Shown here: positions 53,024 to 62,975 of the stretch, piece by piece
Position numbering within the stretch: position 1 is the first letter of the stretch
How the letters are laid out: the number at the start of each line of letters is the position of its first letter
DNA from: Streptomyces shenzhenensis
GTDB taxonomy: Bacteria; Actinomycetota; Actinomycetes; Streptomycetales; Streptomycetaceae
Reading direction: 5' to 3'
NCBI RefSeq assembly: GCF_003688995.1
Contig: NZ_PENI01000006.1
Location: 62,001-126,000 of the forward strand
DNA: 64,000 nucleotides
Made by a program: the position numbers and the translations under genes
Notes under the pieces: generated by a model
Databases searched by the model: none
What the model saw: only the letters and a program-made list of their open reading frames with translations
What the model was told of the DNA's origin: nothing

Positions 53024-53278
53024 CTAGGTCCTGTCGTCAAACTCCCGTCGTTCACCCGGAGGGCGGGCCCTGCGGCGTCGTGGGGGTCCCCCCTGGTCGA
53101 GCGGAGCCGAGAGCTTGGGGGAGCGTGCTCTCGTACTGGACGTACTCGGGCCTGTGTCCGGTGCGGCGAGTGGGGGTGCCCCCTGCTCGGAGAGCTCGGG
53201 GGAGCCTGCATGGCGTCGCGGGGCTGGGGGCACCTCCCGGCCGGAGGCTGGGGGAGGGAGTTTGACGACAGGGCCTAG
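53024..53278. mobile_element. MITE-like element with terminal inverted repeats and CTAG flanks
   Basis: GTCCTGTCGTCAAACTCCC at 53028-53046 is repeated in inverted form at 53256-53274 with one mismatch in 19. Outside each arm is CTAG (53024-53027 and 53275-53278), which fits a 4-bp target duplication of an IS5-type element. The 247-bp body encodes no transposase and holds several GC-rich palindromic repeats, one of which matches 43211-43256. It ends ten bases before the GTG of the next gene. Confidence 0.75.
53081..53125. repeat. Dispersed GC-rich palindromic repeat, copy B (inside the MITE)
   Basis: TGGGGGTCCCCCC..GTCGAGCGGAGCC then GAGAGCTTGGGGGAG. It is similar to copy A at 43211-43256 with the same order of blocks. 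Variant blocks follow at ~53170-53203 and ~53222-53256 (GGGGGCACCTCCCGGCC type). Confidence 0.75.
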
Positions 53279-53288
53279 CATCTGGCGC

Positions 53289-53786
53289 GTGCCGCGCTCT
53301 TGTGTACCGCCACCCGTACCCCACGCGCCCCCGCTGGGCGCCCTGCTGCGCGGCCGCCACTTCCTCAAGCACCACTTCGGCGGCGGCCACGCCTACGCCC
53401 TGCGCCCCTGGATCGACGGCCGGCACCGGCACGGCGGCCGGCTGACCCGGTGTCGGTGCGGCCGGCTCGGGGCGCTGCTCGGGGCCGTGCACGCCTGCCT
53501 GGAGCGGCGCGCGCTCCTCGAACAGCACGCCGACCGGCGTCCTCCGCCCTACTTCCACCCGTTCGACGTGCTCCACAAGGGGGACGCGCCCGCCGCGATC
53601 GTCGGGCCGAAGGTGCGGGCCCACGCGCGCGCGTACCGGCGCGCTGCCGGGGCCACGCCCACACAGCTCGCCGCGGCCGTGCGCCGCGTGTGGTGGGAGC
53701 GGCTCGACGAGCGCGGCGACACCCGCGCGGACCCCCGGTTCCCGGCCGCCTCGGCGCTCGCGGTGTGCGACGCCTTCGTGGCATGA
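53289..53786 (+). CDS. Conserved hypothetical protein just downstream of the MITE
   Basis: A 165-residue basic protein I do not recognise. It is rich in His and Arg (FLKHHFGGGHAYALRPWIDGRHRHGG, RCRCGRLGALLGAVHACLERRALLEQH, YFHPFDVLHKGDAPAAIVGPKVRAHARAYRR). The start GTG 53289 has no SD sequence, and the protein contains no Met at all that could serve as a later start; the frame runs back into the MITE to 53115. The insertion may have replaced the original start region. It shares its 3' gap with the convergent kinase gene. Confidence 0.6.
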   Translation: MPRSCVPPPVPHAPPLGALLRGRHFLKHHFGGGHAYALRPWIDGRHRHGGRLTRCRCGRLGALLGAVHACLERRALLEQHADRRPPPYFHPFDVLHKGDAPAAIVGPKVRAHARAYRRAAGATPTQLAAAVRRVWWERLDERGDTRADPRFPAASALAVCDAFVA

Positions 53787-53911
53787 ACCGCACGCGACGT
53801 CACCCGGGCGTGGCCGACACCGCGGCCCCCGCGCGCCCAGAGAGCGTCACGCGCGCGTGGCGTGTCATTCCGCTCTCACGCGCGCGGGGCAGCCGTTTCG
53901 GACGGCGTCCT

Positions 53912-55483
<1,572 letters not shown>

Positions 55484-55811
55484 CGGTCCTCGCCGTCGTT
55501 TCTGCCCGCGGTGCGCGCGGTGTTGTCACGGTCTCCGTCGGCCACGCTACAGCCTCCGCGCAAGCCCTCGGCCCGGTACCGGTGCCGTGACCGGCCCGAG
55601 ACGGACCGGTCATCAAACCCGCTACCGGCGCTGTCGTGCAAATTCTGTGCACCGGTCGTACAACGGCTGTAACGCTTCCGCGACGCTTCTTTCGCGTACG
55701 GTCACGGAACGGGCACCGAGCTTGACGTGTCAGTGGCCTCGGGCAGACTTGGCCGGGAATGACACATTCGATCAACGGGGCGCCTGACGGCCTACTGGGG
55801 GACGCGGAAAG
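55484..55811. promoter_or_regulatory. Divergent control region of two Ser/Thr kinase genes
   Basis: 328 bases without a gene. A candidate rightward promoter is TTGACG at 55722-55727, a 16-base spacer and CAGACT at 55744-55749, giving a leader of about 55 bases before ATG 55812. No clear leftward promoter or palindrome was seen. Confidence 0.45.
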
Positions 55812-57455
55812 ATGAGCCAGGACGGCGCACAGGGCCGGTACGGGGGACGGGCTCTCGCGGGCGGCCGCTACCAGCTGCGCGACTTGCTCGGCGAGGGCGG
55901 CATGGCCTCGGTGCACCTGGCGTACGACGCCGTACTGGACCGCCAGGTCGCGGTGAAGACACTGCACACCGAGCTGGGCCGGGAGCAGGCCTTCCGCGAG
56001 CGTTTCCGCCGCGAGGCGCAGGCCGTGGCGAAGCTCACGCACACCAACATCGTCTCGGTCTTCGACACCGGCGAGGACGACCTGGACGGCATGACCATGC
56101 CGTACATCGTCATGGAGTACATCGAGGGCCGCCCGCTGGGCTCGGTGCTGGAGGAGGACATCCGCCACCAGGGCGCGATGCCCGCCGACAAGGCCCTGAA
56201 GGTCACCGCCGATGTGCTGGCGGCGCTGGAGATCAGCCACGAGATGGGCCTGGTGCACCGCGACATCAAGCCGGGCAACGTGATGGTGACCAAGCGCGGC
56301 GTCGTCAAGGTGATGGACTTCGGCATCGCCCGCGCCATGCAGTCGGGTGTCACGTCCATGACACAGACCGGCATGGTGGTCGGCACCCCGCAGTACCTCT
56401 CGCCCGAGCAGGCGCTGGGCCGGGGCGTGGACGCCCGCTCGGACCTGTACTCGGTCGGCATCATGCTGTTCCAACTGGTCACCGGGCGACTGCCGTTCGA
56501 CGCGGACTCGCCGCTGGCGATCGCGTACGCGCATGTGCAGGAGGAGCCGCCGGTCCCCTCCGCGATCAACCGCGCGCTGCCGCCCGCGGTGGACGCGCTC
56601 GTCTCCCGCGCGCTGAAGAAGAACCCGAACGAGCGTTTCCCGACCGCCGAGTCGATGCGCGACGAGTGCCTGCGGGTCGCCGCGTCCTTCCAGGCGGCCG
56701 CGCCGAGCATCGTCCCGGGCGCCCCGGTGCAGAGCGGCGCGGGCGTCGGCTCCGCGGTCTTCCCGCCGGTCGACCGGACGACCCCGGCACCCACCGGCCC
56801 GGTGCACACGCCGTACCAGCCGGCCCCGGGCCCGAACCCGTACGGCACACCGACGCCCTCCCCGGCGTACGGCTACCCGCACCAGGGCGGCTACCAGACG
56901 CCGGCCCCGGCCGGGTACGCCCAGCAGGCCCCGTCGACCCCGCCGCCGTACAACCTGACGCCGCCGACCCCGGCCCAGTCGTCGGGAGCGGGCGGCGGCA
57001 AGGGGAACAGACCGGTGATCATCGGCTCGATCGCGGTGTCCCTCGTCGCGGTCGTCGCCCTGGTCGTCGCGCTGACCCTGAACAACGGCGGCGGAAACGA
57101 CGACGACATCAAGCAAGGCGCCGCCGACGCCTCGGCCGCCGCGTCCCGCGCGGCGGGCTACCGCGGCCCGGACCCGTCGAAGACGATCGAGACGACCGAG
57201 TGCACGGAGCCGCGCGAGTCGTACGACGATCCGGACAAGATCCGGGTGCCCAGCTTCAAGTTCAAGTACATCAAGTCGGTCAAGGCCTGCTTCCAGGCCG
57301 CGGGCTGGGAGATAGAGCAGGTCAAGGTCGACGAGAACACCTACGGCGACGGCACGATCATGGACCAGTTCCCCAAAGCCGGCACGGACGTCGACCCGAA
57401 GGACATGCCCACCATCCAGCTCAAGGTCTCCACGGGCACCCCGGCGACCGGCTGA
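55812..57455 (+). CDS. Membrane Ser/Thr protein kinase with C-terminal PASTA-like domain
   Basis: A 547-residue kinase. The catalytic domain is at ~20-285: YQLRDLLGEGGMASVHLAYDAVLDRQVAVKTLHTELG, VHRDIKPGNVMVTKRGVVKVMDFGIARAMQSGVTSMTQTGMVVGTPQYLSPEQALGRGVDARSDLYSVGIMLF. A Pro/Gly/Tyr/Gln-rich juxtamembrane stretch follows (~300-395), then one helix (VIIGSIAVSLVAVVALVVALTL) and an external domain ending KACFQAAGWEIEQVKVDEN...DQFPKAGTDVDPKDMPTIQLKVSTG, which fits a single PASTA unit. Activation loop TQTG/GTPQY is shared with the neighbouring kinase. ATG 55812 follows GGAAAG. Confidence 0.93.
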   Translation: MSQDGAQGRYGGRALAGGRYQLRDLLGEGGMASVHLAYDAVLDRQVAVKTLHTELGREQAFRERFRREAQAVAKLTHTNIVSVFDTGEDDLDGMTMPYIVMEYIEGRPLGSVLEEDIRHQGAMPADKALKVTADVLAALEISHEMGLVHRDIKPGNVMVTKRGVVKVMDFGIARAMQSGVTSMTQTGMVVGTPQYLSPEQALGRGVDARSDLYSVGIMLFQLVTGRLPFDADSPLAIAYAHVQEEPPVPSAINRALPPAVDALVSRALKKNPNERFPTAESMRDECLRVAASFQAAAPSIVPGAPVQSGAGVGSAVFPPVDRTTPAPTGPVHTPYQPAPGPNPYGTPTPSPAYGYPHQGGYQTPAPAGYAQQAPSTPPPYNLTPPTPAQSSGAGGGKGNRPVIIGSIAVSLVAVVALVVALTLNNGGGNDDDIKQGAADASAAASRAAGYRGPDPSKTIETTECTEPRESYDDPDKIRVPSFKFKYIKSVKACFQAAGWEIEQVKVDENTYGDGTIMDQFPKAGTDVDPKDMPTIQLKVSTGTPATG

Positions 57456-57474
57456 CCCGCACCACGCACAGCTC

Positions 57475-57503
57475 AAGGGCCCGGCGACACCCGCCGGGCC
57501 CTT
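57475..57503. terminator. Hairpin between kinase and Bpa genes
   Basis: AAGGGCCCGGCG/CGCCGGGCCCTT with a five-base loop ACACC, 20 bases after the kinase stop and 15 bases before the end of the convergent bpa gene. It is followed by CTTCGTGG on the plus strand; on the minus strand it is preceded by no U-run. Confidence 0.8.
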
Positions 57504-57517
57504 CGTGGTGAGGTGGT

Positions 57518-58057
57518 CTACAGGTACGGCCCGCCCGAGCGGGCGCCCGGGTGCTGTTCGTCGGAGCCTTCATGACCCACGCCCGGCGGCAGCGCACGGC
57601 GCATCTGCTCCAGCTGGGCGCGGGCGGCCATCTGCTGGGCGAACAGCGTCGTCTGGATCCCGTGGAAGAGACCCTCGAGCCAGCCCACCAGCTGGGCCTG
57701 CGCGATGCGCAGCTCCGCGTCACTGGGCGTCGCTCCGTCGGTGAAGGGCAGGGAGAGCCGCTCCAGCTCCTCCACGAGCTCCGGAGCGAGACCGTCCTCC
57801 AGCTCCTTCACCGAGCTGCGGTGGATCTCCTTGAGCCGGGCGCGGCTCGCCTCGTCCAGGGGAGCGGCGCGCACCTCCTCCAGCAGCTGCTTGATCATGC
57901 TTCCGATCCGCATGACCTTGGCGGGCTGCTCCACCTGCTCCGTCACCGGGATCTCGCGGGAGTCGTCGTCTCCTCCGCCGCCGAGCGCCATCCCGTCCTG
58001 GCCCACGACCAGGATCTGGGGGTTCTCGGGCGACCTTTCGTTCCTCGGCATCTCCAT
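57518..58057 (-). CDS. bpa: Bacterial proteasome activator family protein (Bpa/PafE)
   Basis: A 179-residue protein: RSPENPQILVVGQDGMALGG, then the helical core VMRIGSMIKQLLEEVRAAPLDEASRARLKEIHRSSVKELEDGLAPELVEELERLSLPFTDGATPSDAELRIAQAQLVGWLEGLFHGIQTTLFAQQMAARAQLEQMRRALPPG and a flexible end GGPYL. Bpa forms a ring that docks on the 20S proteasome through its C-terminal hydrophobic-Tyr-X tail and passes unfolded proteins in without ATP. Here the tail is GPYL. ATG 58057 is chosen; GTG 58075 is an alternative. Confidence 0.92.
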   Translation of the reverse strand: MEMPRNERSPENPQILVVGQDGMALGGGGDDDSREIPVTEQVEQPAKVMRIGSMIKQLLEEVRAAPLDEASRARLKEIHRSSVKELEDGLAPELVEELERLSLPFTDGATPSDAELRIAQAQLVGWLEGLFHGIQTTLFAQQMAARAQLEQMRRALPPGVGHEGSDEQHPGARSGGPYL

Positions 58058-58221
58058 GCCGCCATTCTCTCGCACGCCTGCACCTCACCACGGTGGCGCC
58101 CCCCGGTGTGCCTGATCCACCGTTTCCATCTGTCGGCGCAGTCCGGAATGCCGGGAATGTAAGTACATGTGAGGCTGGATTGCGTCGATCTTCGGCGCCT
58201 GTGCCCCGGGAGGTCACCGAC

Positions 58222-58755
58222 GTGACTTCATGGCTGCGTTCCACACTCCGTCTCATACGGCTGCTGCTCGTGCTGGCGGCGGTCCTCATACCCTGCGGCA
58301 CGGCCAGCGCGTACTGTCCCGAGGCCGCACCCCCGGGCCTCACGGGCCCCTCGGCCTCCGCCGAGCCGTCCCGGGCCGGCAGCCGCCCGGCCGAGGGCCG
58401 GCCACGGCCGGGGCGGCCGGACGGGCCCGCGGCACACACCGAGGGCGTGGACGACCCTGCCGACCCTGACGACCCTGACGACGCAGAGAGCGAGGACGGC
58501 GTCGCCGATGCCTCGCCGAGCACCACCGCCCCGTGGGGACACCACGGGGACGACTACGACGCCGCGACCCCCACCGCCTCCGAGTCCACCCAGCAGGCCG
58601 GCCTCGCCCCCTCCGCGCTCCCGCCGACCGAGGCCGCCGCCCAGGGCCGGGCGAGCGGCTCCGATCCCTCGCTGCGGCTCCTGCCGCTGGGCAGCGGCAT
58701 GGTACTCATCGGCCTGGGCCTCGCCCTCGTCGGACTGCGGGTACGCCACGACTGA
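58222..58755 (+). CDS. Small secreted or membrane-anchored Pro/Asp-rich protein
   Basis: A 177-residue protein. An N-terminal signal (WLRSTLRLIRLLLVLAAVLIPCGTASAYC) is followed by a disordered stretch rich in Pro, Asp, Ala and Gly (DDPADPDDPDDAESEDG) and a C-terminal helix (RLLPLGSGMVLIGLGLALVGLRVRHD) that should anchor it, leaving a short basic tail. The Cys after AYC is not in a lipobox of the usual form. GTG 58222 follows GGGAGGT. Function unknown. Confidence 0.75.
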   Translation: MTSWLRSTLRLIRLLLVLAAVLIPCGTASAYCPEAAPPGLTGPSASAEPSRAGSRPAEGRPRPGRPDGPAAHTEGVDDPADPDDPDDAESEDGVADASPSTTAPWGHHGDDYDAATPTASESTQQAGLAPSALPPTEAAAQGRASGSDPSLRLLPLGSGMVLIGLGLALVGLRVRHD

Positions 58756-58850
58756 CTCCCACGGACCCACGAACACGCCCCAGCCGACCGTGCCATCGGC
58801 CGCGAGCCGCAACCACTCGACCGCCCGCGCCGACCGCAACGCACCGCAGG

Positions 58851-59834
58851 TCACGGAGCGACCAGGAGGACCTTTCCGATGTGGCCGCTCGCCTCCACCA
58901 CCCGGTGTGCCTCGGCCGCCTCCGGCATCGGCAGCTCGCGGTCGACCACCGGACGGACCTGGCCCGAGGCGAACAGCGGCCACACGTGCTCGCGTACGGC
59001 CGCCACGATGGCCGCCTTCTCGGCGAGCGGCCGGGCGCGCAGCGAGGTCGCGCTCACCGCGGCCCGCTTGCCCAGCAGCGCGCCGAGGTTCAGCTCGCCC
59101 TTGGCGCCGCCCTGCAGCCCGATCACCGCGAGCCGCCCGTTGACGGCGAGCGCCCGGACGTTGCGGTCCAGGTACTTGGCGCCCATGTTGTCGAGGATGA
59201 CGTCCGCGCCCGCGCCGCCCGTGGCCCGGTCGAGCTCGGCGACGAAGTCCTGCTCCCGGTAGTTGATCAGGATGTCGGCGCCCAGTTCGGCGCAGCGCTC
59301 CAGCTTCTCCTTGCTGCCCGCGGTGACGGCGACCTTCGCGCCGACCGCCTTGGCCAGCTGGATCGCCATCGTGCCGATGCCGCTGGACCCGCCGTGCACG
59401 AGCAGCGTCTCGCCCGGACGCAGGTGAGAGATCATGAAGACGTTGGACCAGACCGTGCACACCACCTCGGGCAGCGCGGCGGCCTGCTTGAGGTCGACGC
59501 CCTCGGGAACCGGCAGCAGCTGCCCCGCAGGGACGACGACCCGCTCCGCGTAGCCGCCGCCGACCAGCAGCGCGCACACCTCGTCGCCGACGGCCCAGCC
59601 GGAGACGCCGGGCCCGACGGCGGCGATCCGGCCGGAGCACTCGAGGCCGGGGTAGGGGGAGGCGCCCGGCGGCGGGTTGTAGAAGCCCTGCCGCTGCAGG
59701 ATGTCGGCGCGGTTGACGGCACCGGCCACCACCTCGACCAGCACTTCACCCGCGCCGGGCGGCGCCGGATCCGGCACCTCGTGCCACACCAGCGCCTCGG
59801 GCCCACCAGGTTCGGTAATCGTGATCGCATGCAT
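58851..59834 (-). CDS. NAD(P)H quinone oxidoreductase (zeta-crystallin type)
   Basis: A 327-residue medium-chain oxidoreductase without zinc ligands: MHAITITEPGGPEALVWHEVPDPAPPGAGEVLVEVVAGAVNRADILQRQGFYNPPPGASPYPGLECSGRI, AALPEVVCTVWSNVF, the NADPH site LLVHGGSSGIGTMAIQLAKAVGAKVAVTAGS and GAKYLDRNVRALAVNGRLAVIGLQGG. It matches the PIG3/TP53I3 branch of NADPH:quinone reductases. ATG 59834 gives the family start; the frame continues to 60974 antisense to the ABC gene, which is an artefact. Confidence 0.92.
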   Translation of the reverse strand: MHAITITEPGGPEALVWHEVPDPAPPGAGEVLVEVVAGAVNRADILQRQGFYNPPPGASPYPGLECSGRIAAVGPGVSGWAVGDEVCALLVGGGYAERVVVPAGQLLPVPEGVDLKQAAALPEVVCTVWSNVFMISHLRPGETLLVHGGSSGIGTMAIQLAKAVGAKVAVTAGSKEKLERCAELGADILINYREQDFVAELDRATGGAGADVILDNMGAKYLDRNVRALAVNGRLAVIGLQGGAKGELNLGALLGKRAAVSATSLRARPLAEKAAIVAAVREHVWPLFASGQVRPVVDRELPMPEAAEAHRVVEASGHIGKVLLVAP

Positions 59835-59987
59835 GTCCCGGACGCTACTCCTCGGCCCGGGGCGCGGTCCCGGACGCGGGGTGCACGGGATCCACGAAAA
59901 ATTCGCCGGGTCCGGCGATGAGTTCTCGCCGAGGTAAAGGTCTTCCCATGCGTACCCCAAGACCGCAGCAGCGGAAGGACCCGACGG

Positions 59988-61004
59988 ATGAGAACGCAGA
60001 CGTCCGGCCTCGCGATCGAGACGGCCGGCCTGGTGAAGAGGTTCGGCGAGACGCGCGCCGTCGACGGAGTCGACCTCGCCGTGCCGGCCGGCACGGTCTA
60101 CGGCGTCCTCGGCCCGAACGGCGCGGGCAAGACGACCACCGTGAAGATGCTCGCCACGCTGCTGCGCCCCGACGGCGGCGAGGCGCACGTCTTCGGCCGT
60201 GACGTGGTGCGCGAGGCCGACGAGGTGCGGGCCAGGGTAAGCCTCACCGGGCAGTACGCCTCCGTGGACGAGGACCTCACCGGCACCGAGAACCTGATCC
60301 TGCTCGGCCGTCTCCTCGGCCACGGCAAGAAGTCCGCGCGCGAGCGCGCCGAGCGGCTGCTGGCCGCCTTCGGCCTGACGGACGCGGCCGGGAAGCAGGT
60401 CAAGCACTACTCGGGCGGCATGCGGCGCCGTATCGACATCGCCGCCTCCATCCTCAACACCCCCGACCTGCTCTTCCTCGACGAGCCCACGACCGGTCTC
60501 GACCCGCGCAGCCGCAACCAGGTGTGGGAGATCGTGCGAGCCGTGGTCGCGCAGGGCACGACCGTGCTGCTGACCACGCAGTACCTGGACGAGGCCGACC
60601 AGTTGGCGTCCCGGATCGCCGTCATCGACCGCGGCCGGGTGATCGCCGAGGGCACGAAGGGCGAGCTGAAGGCGTCCGTCGGGTCCGGCTCCGTCCATCT
60701 GCGGCTGCGCGATCCGGGACAGCGGCCGGAGGCCGCGGAGGTGCTGCGGCACACCCTCGACGCCCGGGTGCAGCCGGAGCCCGACCCGGTGGCGCTGACC
60801 GCCCGGCTGAACACCGCGACGAGCGGCACGGCGGCCGAGCAGGCCGCGCGGGCCCTGGGCGAACTCGCCCGCACCGGCATCACCGTCGACACCTTCGCGC
60901 TGGGACAGCCCAGCCTGGACGAGGTGTTCCTCGCCCTGACCGGACACGACACGCACGAGCCGGCCGAGGACCACGGGCCGAGGAAGGACGAGGTGACGGC
61001 ATGA
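59988..61004 (+). CDS. ABC transporter ATP-binding protein, DrrA type
   Basis: A 338-residue ATPase: [37 protein letters not shown] (Walker A), a Q-loop [13 protein letters not shown], signature [15 protein letters not shown], Walker [16 protein letters not shown] and the H-loop region [29 protein letters not shown]. The C-terminal ~90 residues form the DrrA regulatory extension ([31 protein letters not shown]). It powers the permease encoded next; GGAAGGAC precedes ATG 59988. Confidence 0.94.
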   Translation: MRTQTSGLAIETAGLVKRFGETRAVDGVDLAVPAGTVYGVLGPNGAGKTTTVKMLATLLRPDGGEAHVFGRDVVREADEVRARVSLTGQYASVDEDLTGTENLILLGRLLGHGKKSARERAERLLAAFGLTDAAGKQVKHYSGGMRRRIDIAASILNTPDLLFLDEPTTGLDPRSRNQVWEIVRAVVAQGTTVLLTTQYLDEADQLASRIAVIDRGRVIAEGTKGELKASVGSGSVHLRLRDPGQRPEAAEVLRHTLDARVQPEPDPVALTARLNTATSGTAAEQAARALGELARTGITVDTFALGQPSLDEVFLALTGHDTHEPAEDHGPRKDEVTA

Positions 61005-61849
61005 GCACCGCGACGACCACGGAGAGCACGGAACTCGCCCCGGTCAGCGCCGAGTCGCTGGCCGCACTGCTGGTCACCGAGCGCCGCCCGCCGCGGCCCA
61101 GCGCCCTGTCGGCATCGCTGACCTTCGGCTGGCGCGCGGTACTCAAGATCAAACATGTACCGGAGCAGCTCTTCGACGTGACCGCCTTCCCGATCATGAA
61201 CCTGCTGATGTTCACCTACCTCTTCGGTGGTGCGCTGGCCGGTTCGACCCGGGAGTACGTGCAGTTCCTGCTGCCGGGCATCATGGTGATGTCGGTCGTG
61301 ATGATCACGATGTACACCGGTGTCTCGGTGAACACGGACATCGAGAAGGGCGTGTTCGACCGGTTCCGCACCCTGCCGGTGTGGCGGCCCGCGACGATGG
61401 TCGGCTATCTGCTCGGCGACGCCCTGCGCTACACGATCGCCTCACTGGTGATGCTCAGCGTCGGCCTGATCCTCGGCTACCGCCCGGACGGCGGCGCGCC
61501 GGGCGTCATCGCCGGGATCGCGCTGCTGCTGGTCTTCTCGTTCGCGTTCTCGTGGATCTGGACGATGTTCGGGCTGATGCTGCGCACCGAGAAGTCGGTG
61601 ATGGGCGTCAGCATGATGGTGATCTTCCCGCTCACCTTCCTGTCCAACGTCTTCGTCGACCCGAAGACCATGCCGGGCTGGCTCCAGGCCTTCGTCAACA
61701 ACAGCCCGGTCACCCATCTGTCGTCCGGGGTGCGGAAGTTGATGGCCGGTGACTGGCCGGCCGCCGAGATCGCCTGGACGCTGGGCTGGTCGGGCCTGTT
61801 CCTGCTGGTCTTCGGCCCGATCACGATGCGGCTGTACAACCGGCGGTGA
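61001..61849 (+). CDS. ABC-2 type transporter permease, DrrB type
   Basis: A 282-residue permease with about six membrane segments: [140 protein letters not shown] and [14 protein letters not shown]. The [15 protein letters not shown] segment after helix 3 is typical of DrrB. ATG 61001 overlaps the DrrA stop. The pair should export a hydrophobic compound; no biosynthetic cluster is adjacent. Confidence 0.93.
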   Translation: MSTATTTESTELAPVSAESLAALLVTERRPPRPSALSASLTFGWRAVLKIKHVPEQLFDVTAFPIMNLLMFTYLFGGALAGSTREYVQFLLPGIMVMSVVMITMYTGVSVNTDIEKGVFDRFRTLPVWRPATMVGYLLGDALRYTIASLVMLSVGLILGYRPDGGAPGVIAGIALLLVFSFAFSWIWTMFGLMLRTEKSVMGVSMMVIFPLTFLSNVFVDPKTMPGWLQAFVNNSPVTHLSSGVRKLMAGDWPAAEIAWTLGWSGLFLLVFGPITMRLYNRR

Positions 61850-61870
61850 TCCGCCCGACCGGCCCCGGGC

Positions 61871-62968
61871 TCAGGCCCGGGGCATCGGACGGATGTCGGG
61901 GGCGACGTGCGCTCCCGGCGTCGCCCGTACGATCGTGATCAGGCGATCGGTCAGCTGGAGGGTTCCGATGGACGGATCGTCGTAGCCGAGCACCCGGTGC
62001 CCGCGGACGACGCTCACCACCAGATCGTCCGTCTGCCGTGGACGCTTGCCGACCTCGGCCTTGACCACCGGGCGTTCGACGAGGTCGAGCCCGCTGCCCT
62101 GCTGGATCAGATCCTCCATGACCATGCCCGCGGCGGGGCTGAGCACGGACAGACCGAGCAGCCGGCCGGCCGCGCTGGCGCTGGTGATGACGGCGTCGGC
62201 GCCGGACTGCTTGAGCAGCGGCGCGTTCTCCTCCTCACGCACCGCGGCCACGATCTTCGCGCCGCGGTTGAGCTGCCGGGCGGTCAGCGTGACGAGCACG
62301 GACGTGTCGTCGCGCTGCGGGGCGATGATGATCTGCCGCGCCTTGTGCACCTCGGCCCGCTTGAGCACATCGCTGCGCGTGGCGTCGCCGACGATCCCCG
62401 CGTAGCCCTCGGCGGTCGCCGCCTCGACCGCCTTGGTACTGGGGTCGACCACGACGACCTGCTCCTTCTTCAGACCGGTCGCACAGACGGTCTGGATCGC
62501 CGACCGCCCCTTCGTGCCGAAGCCGATGACGACGGTGTGGTCACGCAAGGTGTCCCTCCAGCGGTTCAGACGCCATTCCTCCCTGGTGCGTTCGGTGAGG
62601 ACCTCGAGCGTGGTGCCGACCAGGATGATCAGGAACAGGACGCGCAGCGGCGTGATGGCGAAGATATTGGTCAGCCGGGCGCCGTCGCTCACCGGGGTGA
62701 TGTCACCGTAACCGGTGGTGGAGAGGGTGACCGTGGCGTAGTAGAAGGCGTCGAGGAGGTCGACGGGACCGTCCGAGTTGTCGATGTAGCCGTCACGGTC
62801 GACGTAGACGATCAGCGCGGTCACGACCAGCACCAGCAGGGCCATCACCAGCCGCTTGACGACCTGGCGGGTCGGGCGCTCGACCACCTTCCTCGGGAGT
62901 TTCACCCGATGGGTGACCAGGTGCTCGTCCGCCTGGCGGGCTATGGCGTCGTGGCCGGGAAGTTTCAC
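61871..62968 (-). CDS. Potassium channel with TrkA-N (RCK) domain
   Basis: A 365-residue two-helix channel. TM1 is VVKRLVMALLVLVVTALIVYV, the pore loop and selectivity filter are in AFYYATVTLSTTGYGDITP and TM2 is ITPLRVLFLIILVGTTLEVL. The cytoplasmic part begins with the Rossmann motif VVIGFGTKGRSAIQTV and carries GIVGDATRSDVLKRAEV, an RCK domain that binds NAD(H) or nucleotides, then a TrkA-C-like end. The start is GTG 62968, four bases overlapping the moeA-like stop (GTGA); GTG 62977 is an alternative. The start codon lies within a parS site. Confidence 0.92.
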   Translation of the reverse strand: MKLPGHDAIARQADEHLVTHRVKLPRKVVERPTRQVVKRLVMALLVLVVTALIVYVDRDGYIDNSDGPVDLLDAFYYATVTLSTTGYGDITPVSDGARLTNIFAITPLRVLFLIILVGTTLEVLTERTREEWRLNRWRDTLRDHTVVIGFGTKGRSAIQTVCATGLKKEQVVVVDPSTKAVEAATAEGYAGIVGDATRSDVLKRAEVHKARQIIIAPQRDDTSVLVTLTARQLNRGAKIVAAVREEENAPLLKQSGADAVITSASAAGRLLGLSVLSPAAGMVMEDLIQQGSGLDLVERPVVKAEVGKRPRQTDDLVVSVVRGHRVLGYDDPSIGTLQLTDRLITIVRATPGAHVAPDIRPMPRA

Positions 62969-62975
62969 GTGAAAC
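62962..62975. other. parS: parS site overlapping a coding junction
   Basis: GTTTCACGTGAAAC, identical to the site at 32829-32842. It covers the last codons of the moeA-like gene and the first codons of the channel gene (reading F-H-V-K in that frame). Confidence 0.9.

Noticed and set aside
58851..60974. Quinone oxidoreductase frame extended to 707 codons
   Set aside because: The extension is antisense to the DrrA ATPase gene; the family start is ATG 59834.
59988..61849. DrrAB pair as part of an antibiotic biosynthetic cluster
   Set aside because: No polyketide, peptide or other biosynthetic genes are adjacent; it is a stand-alone exporter.
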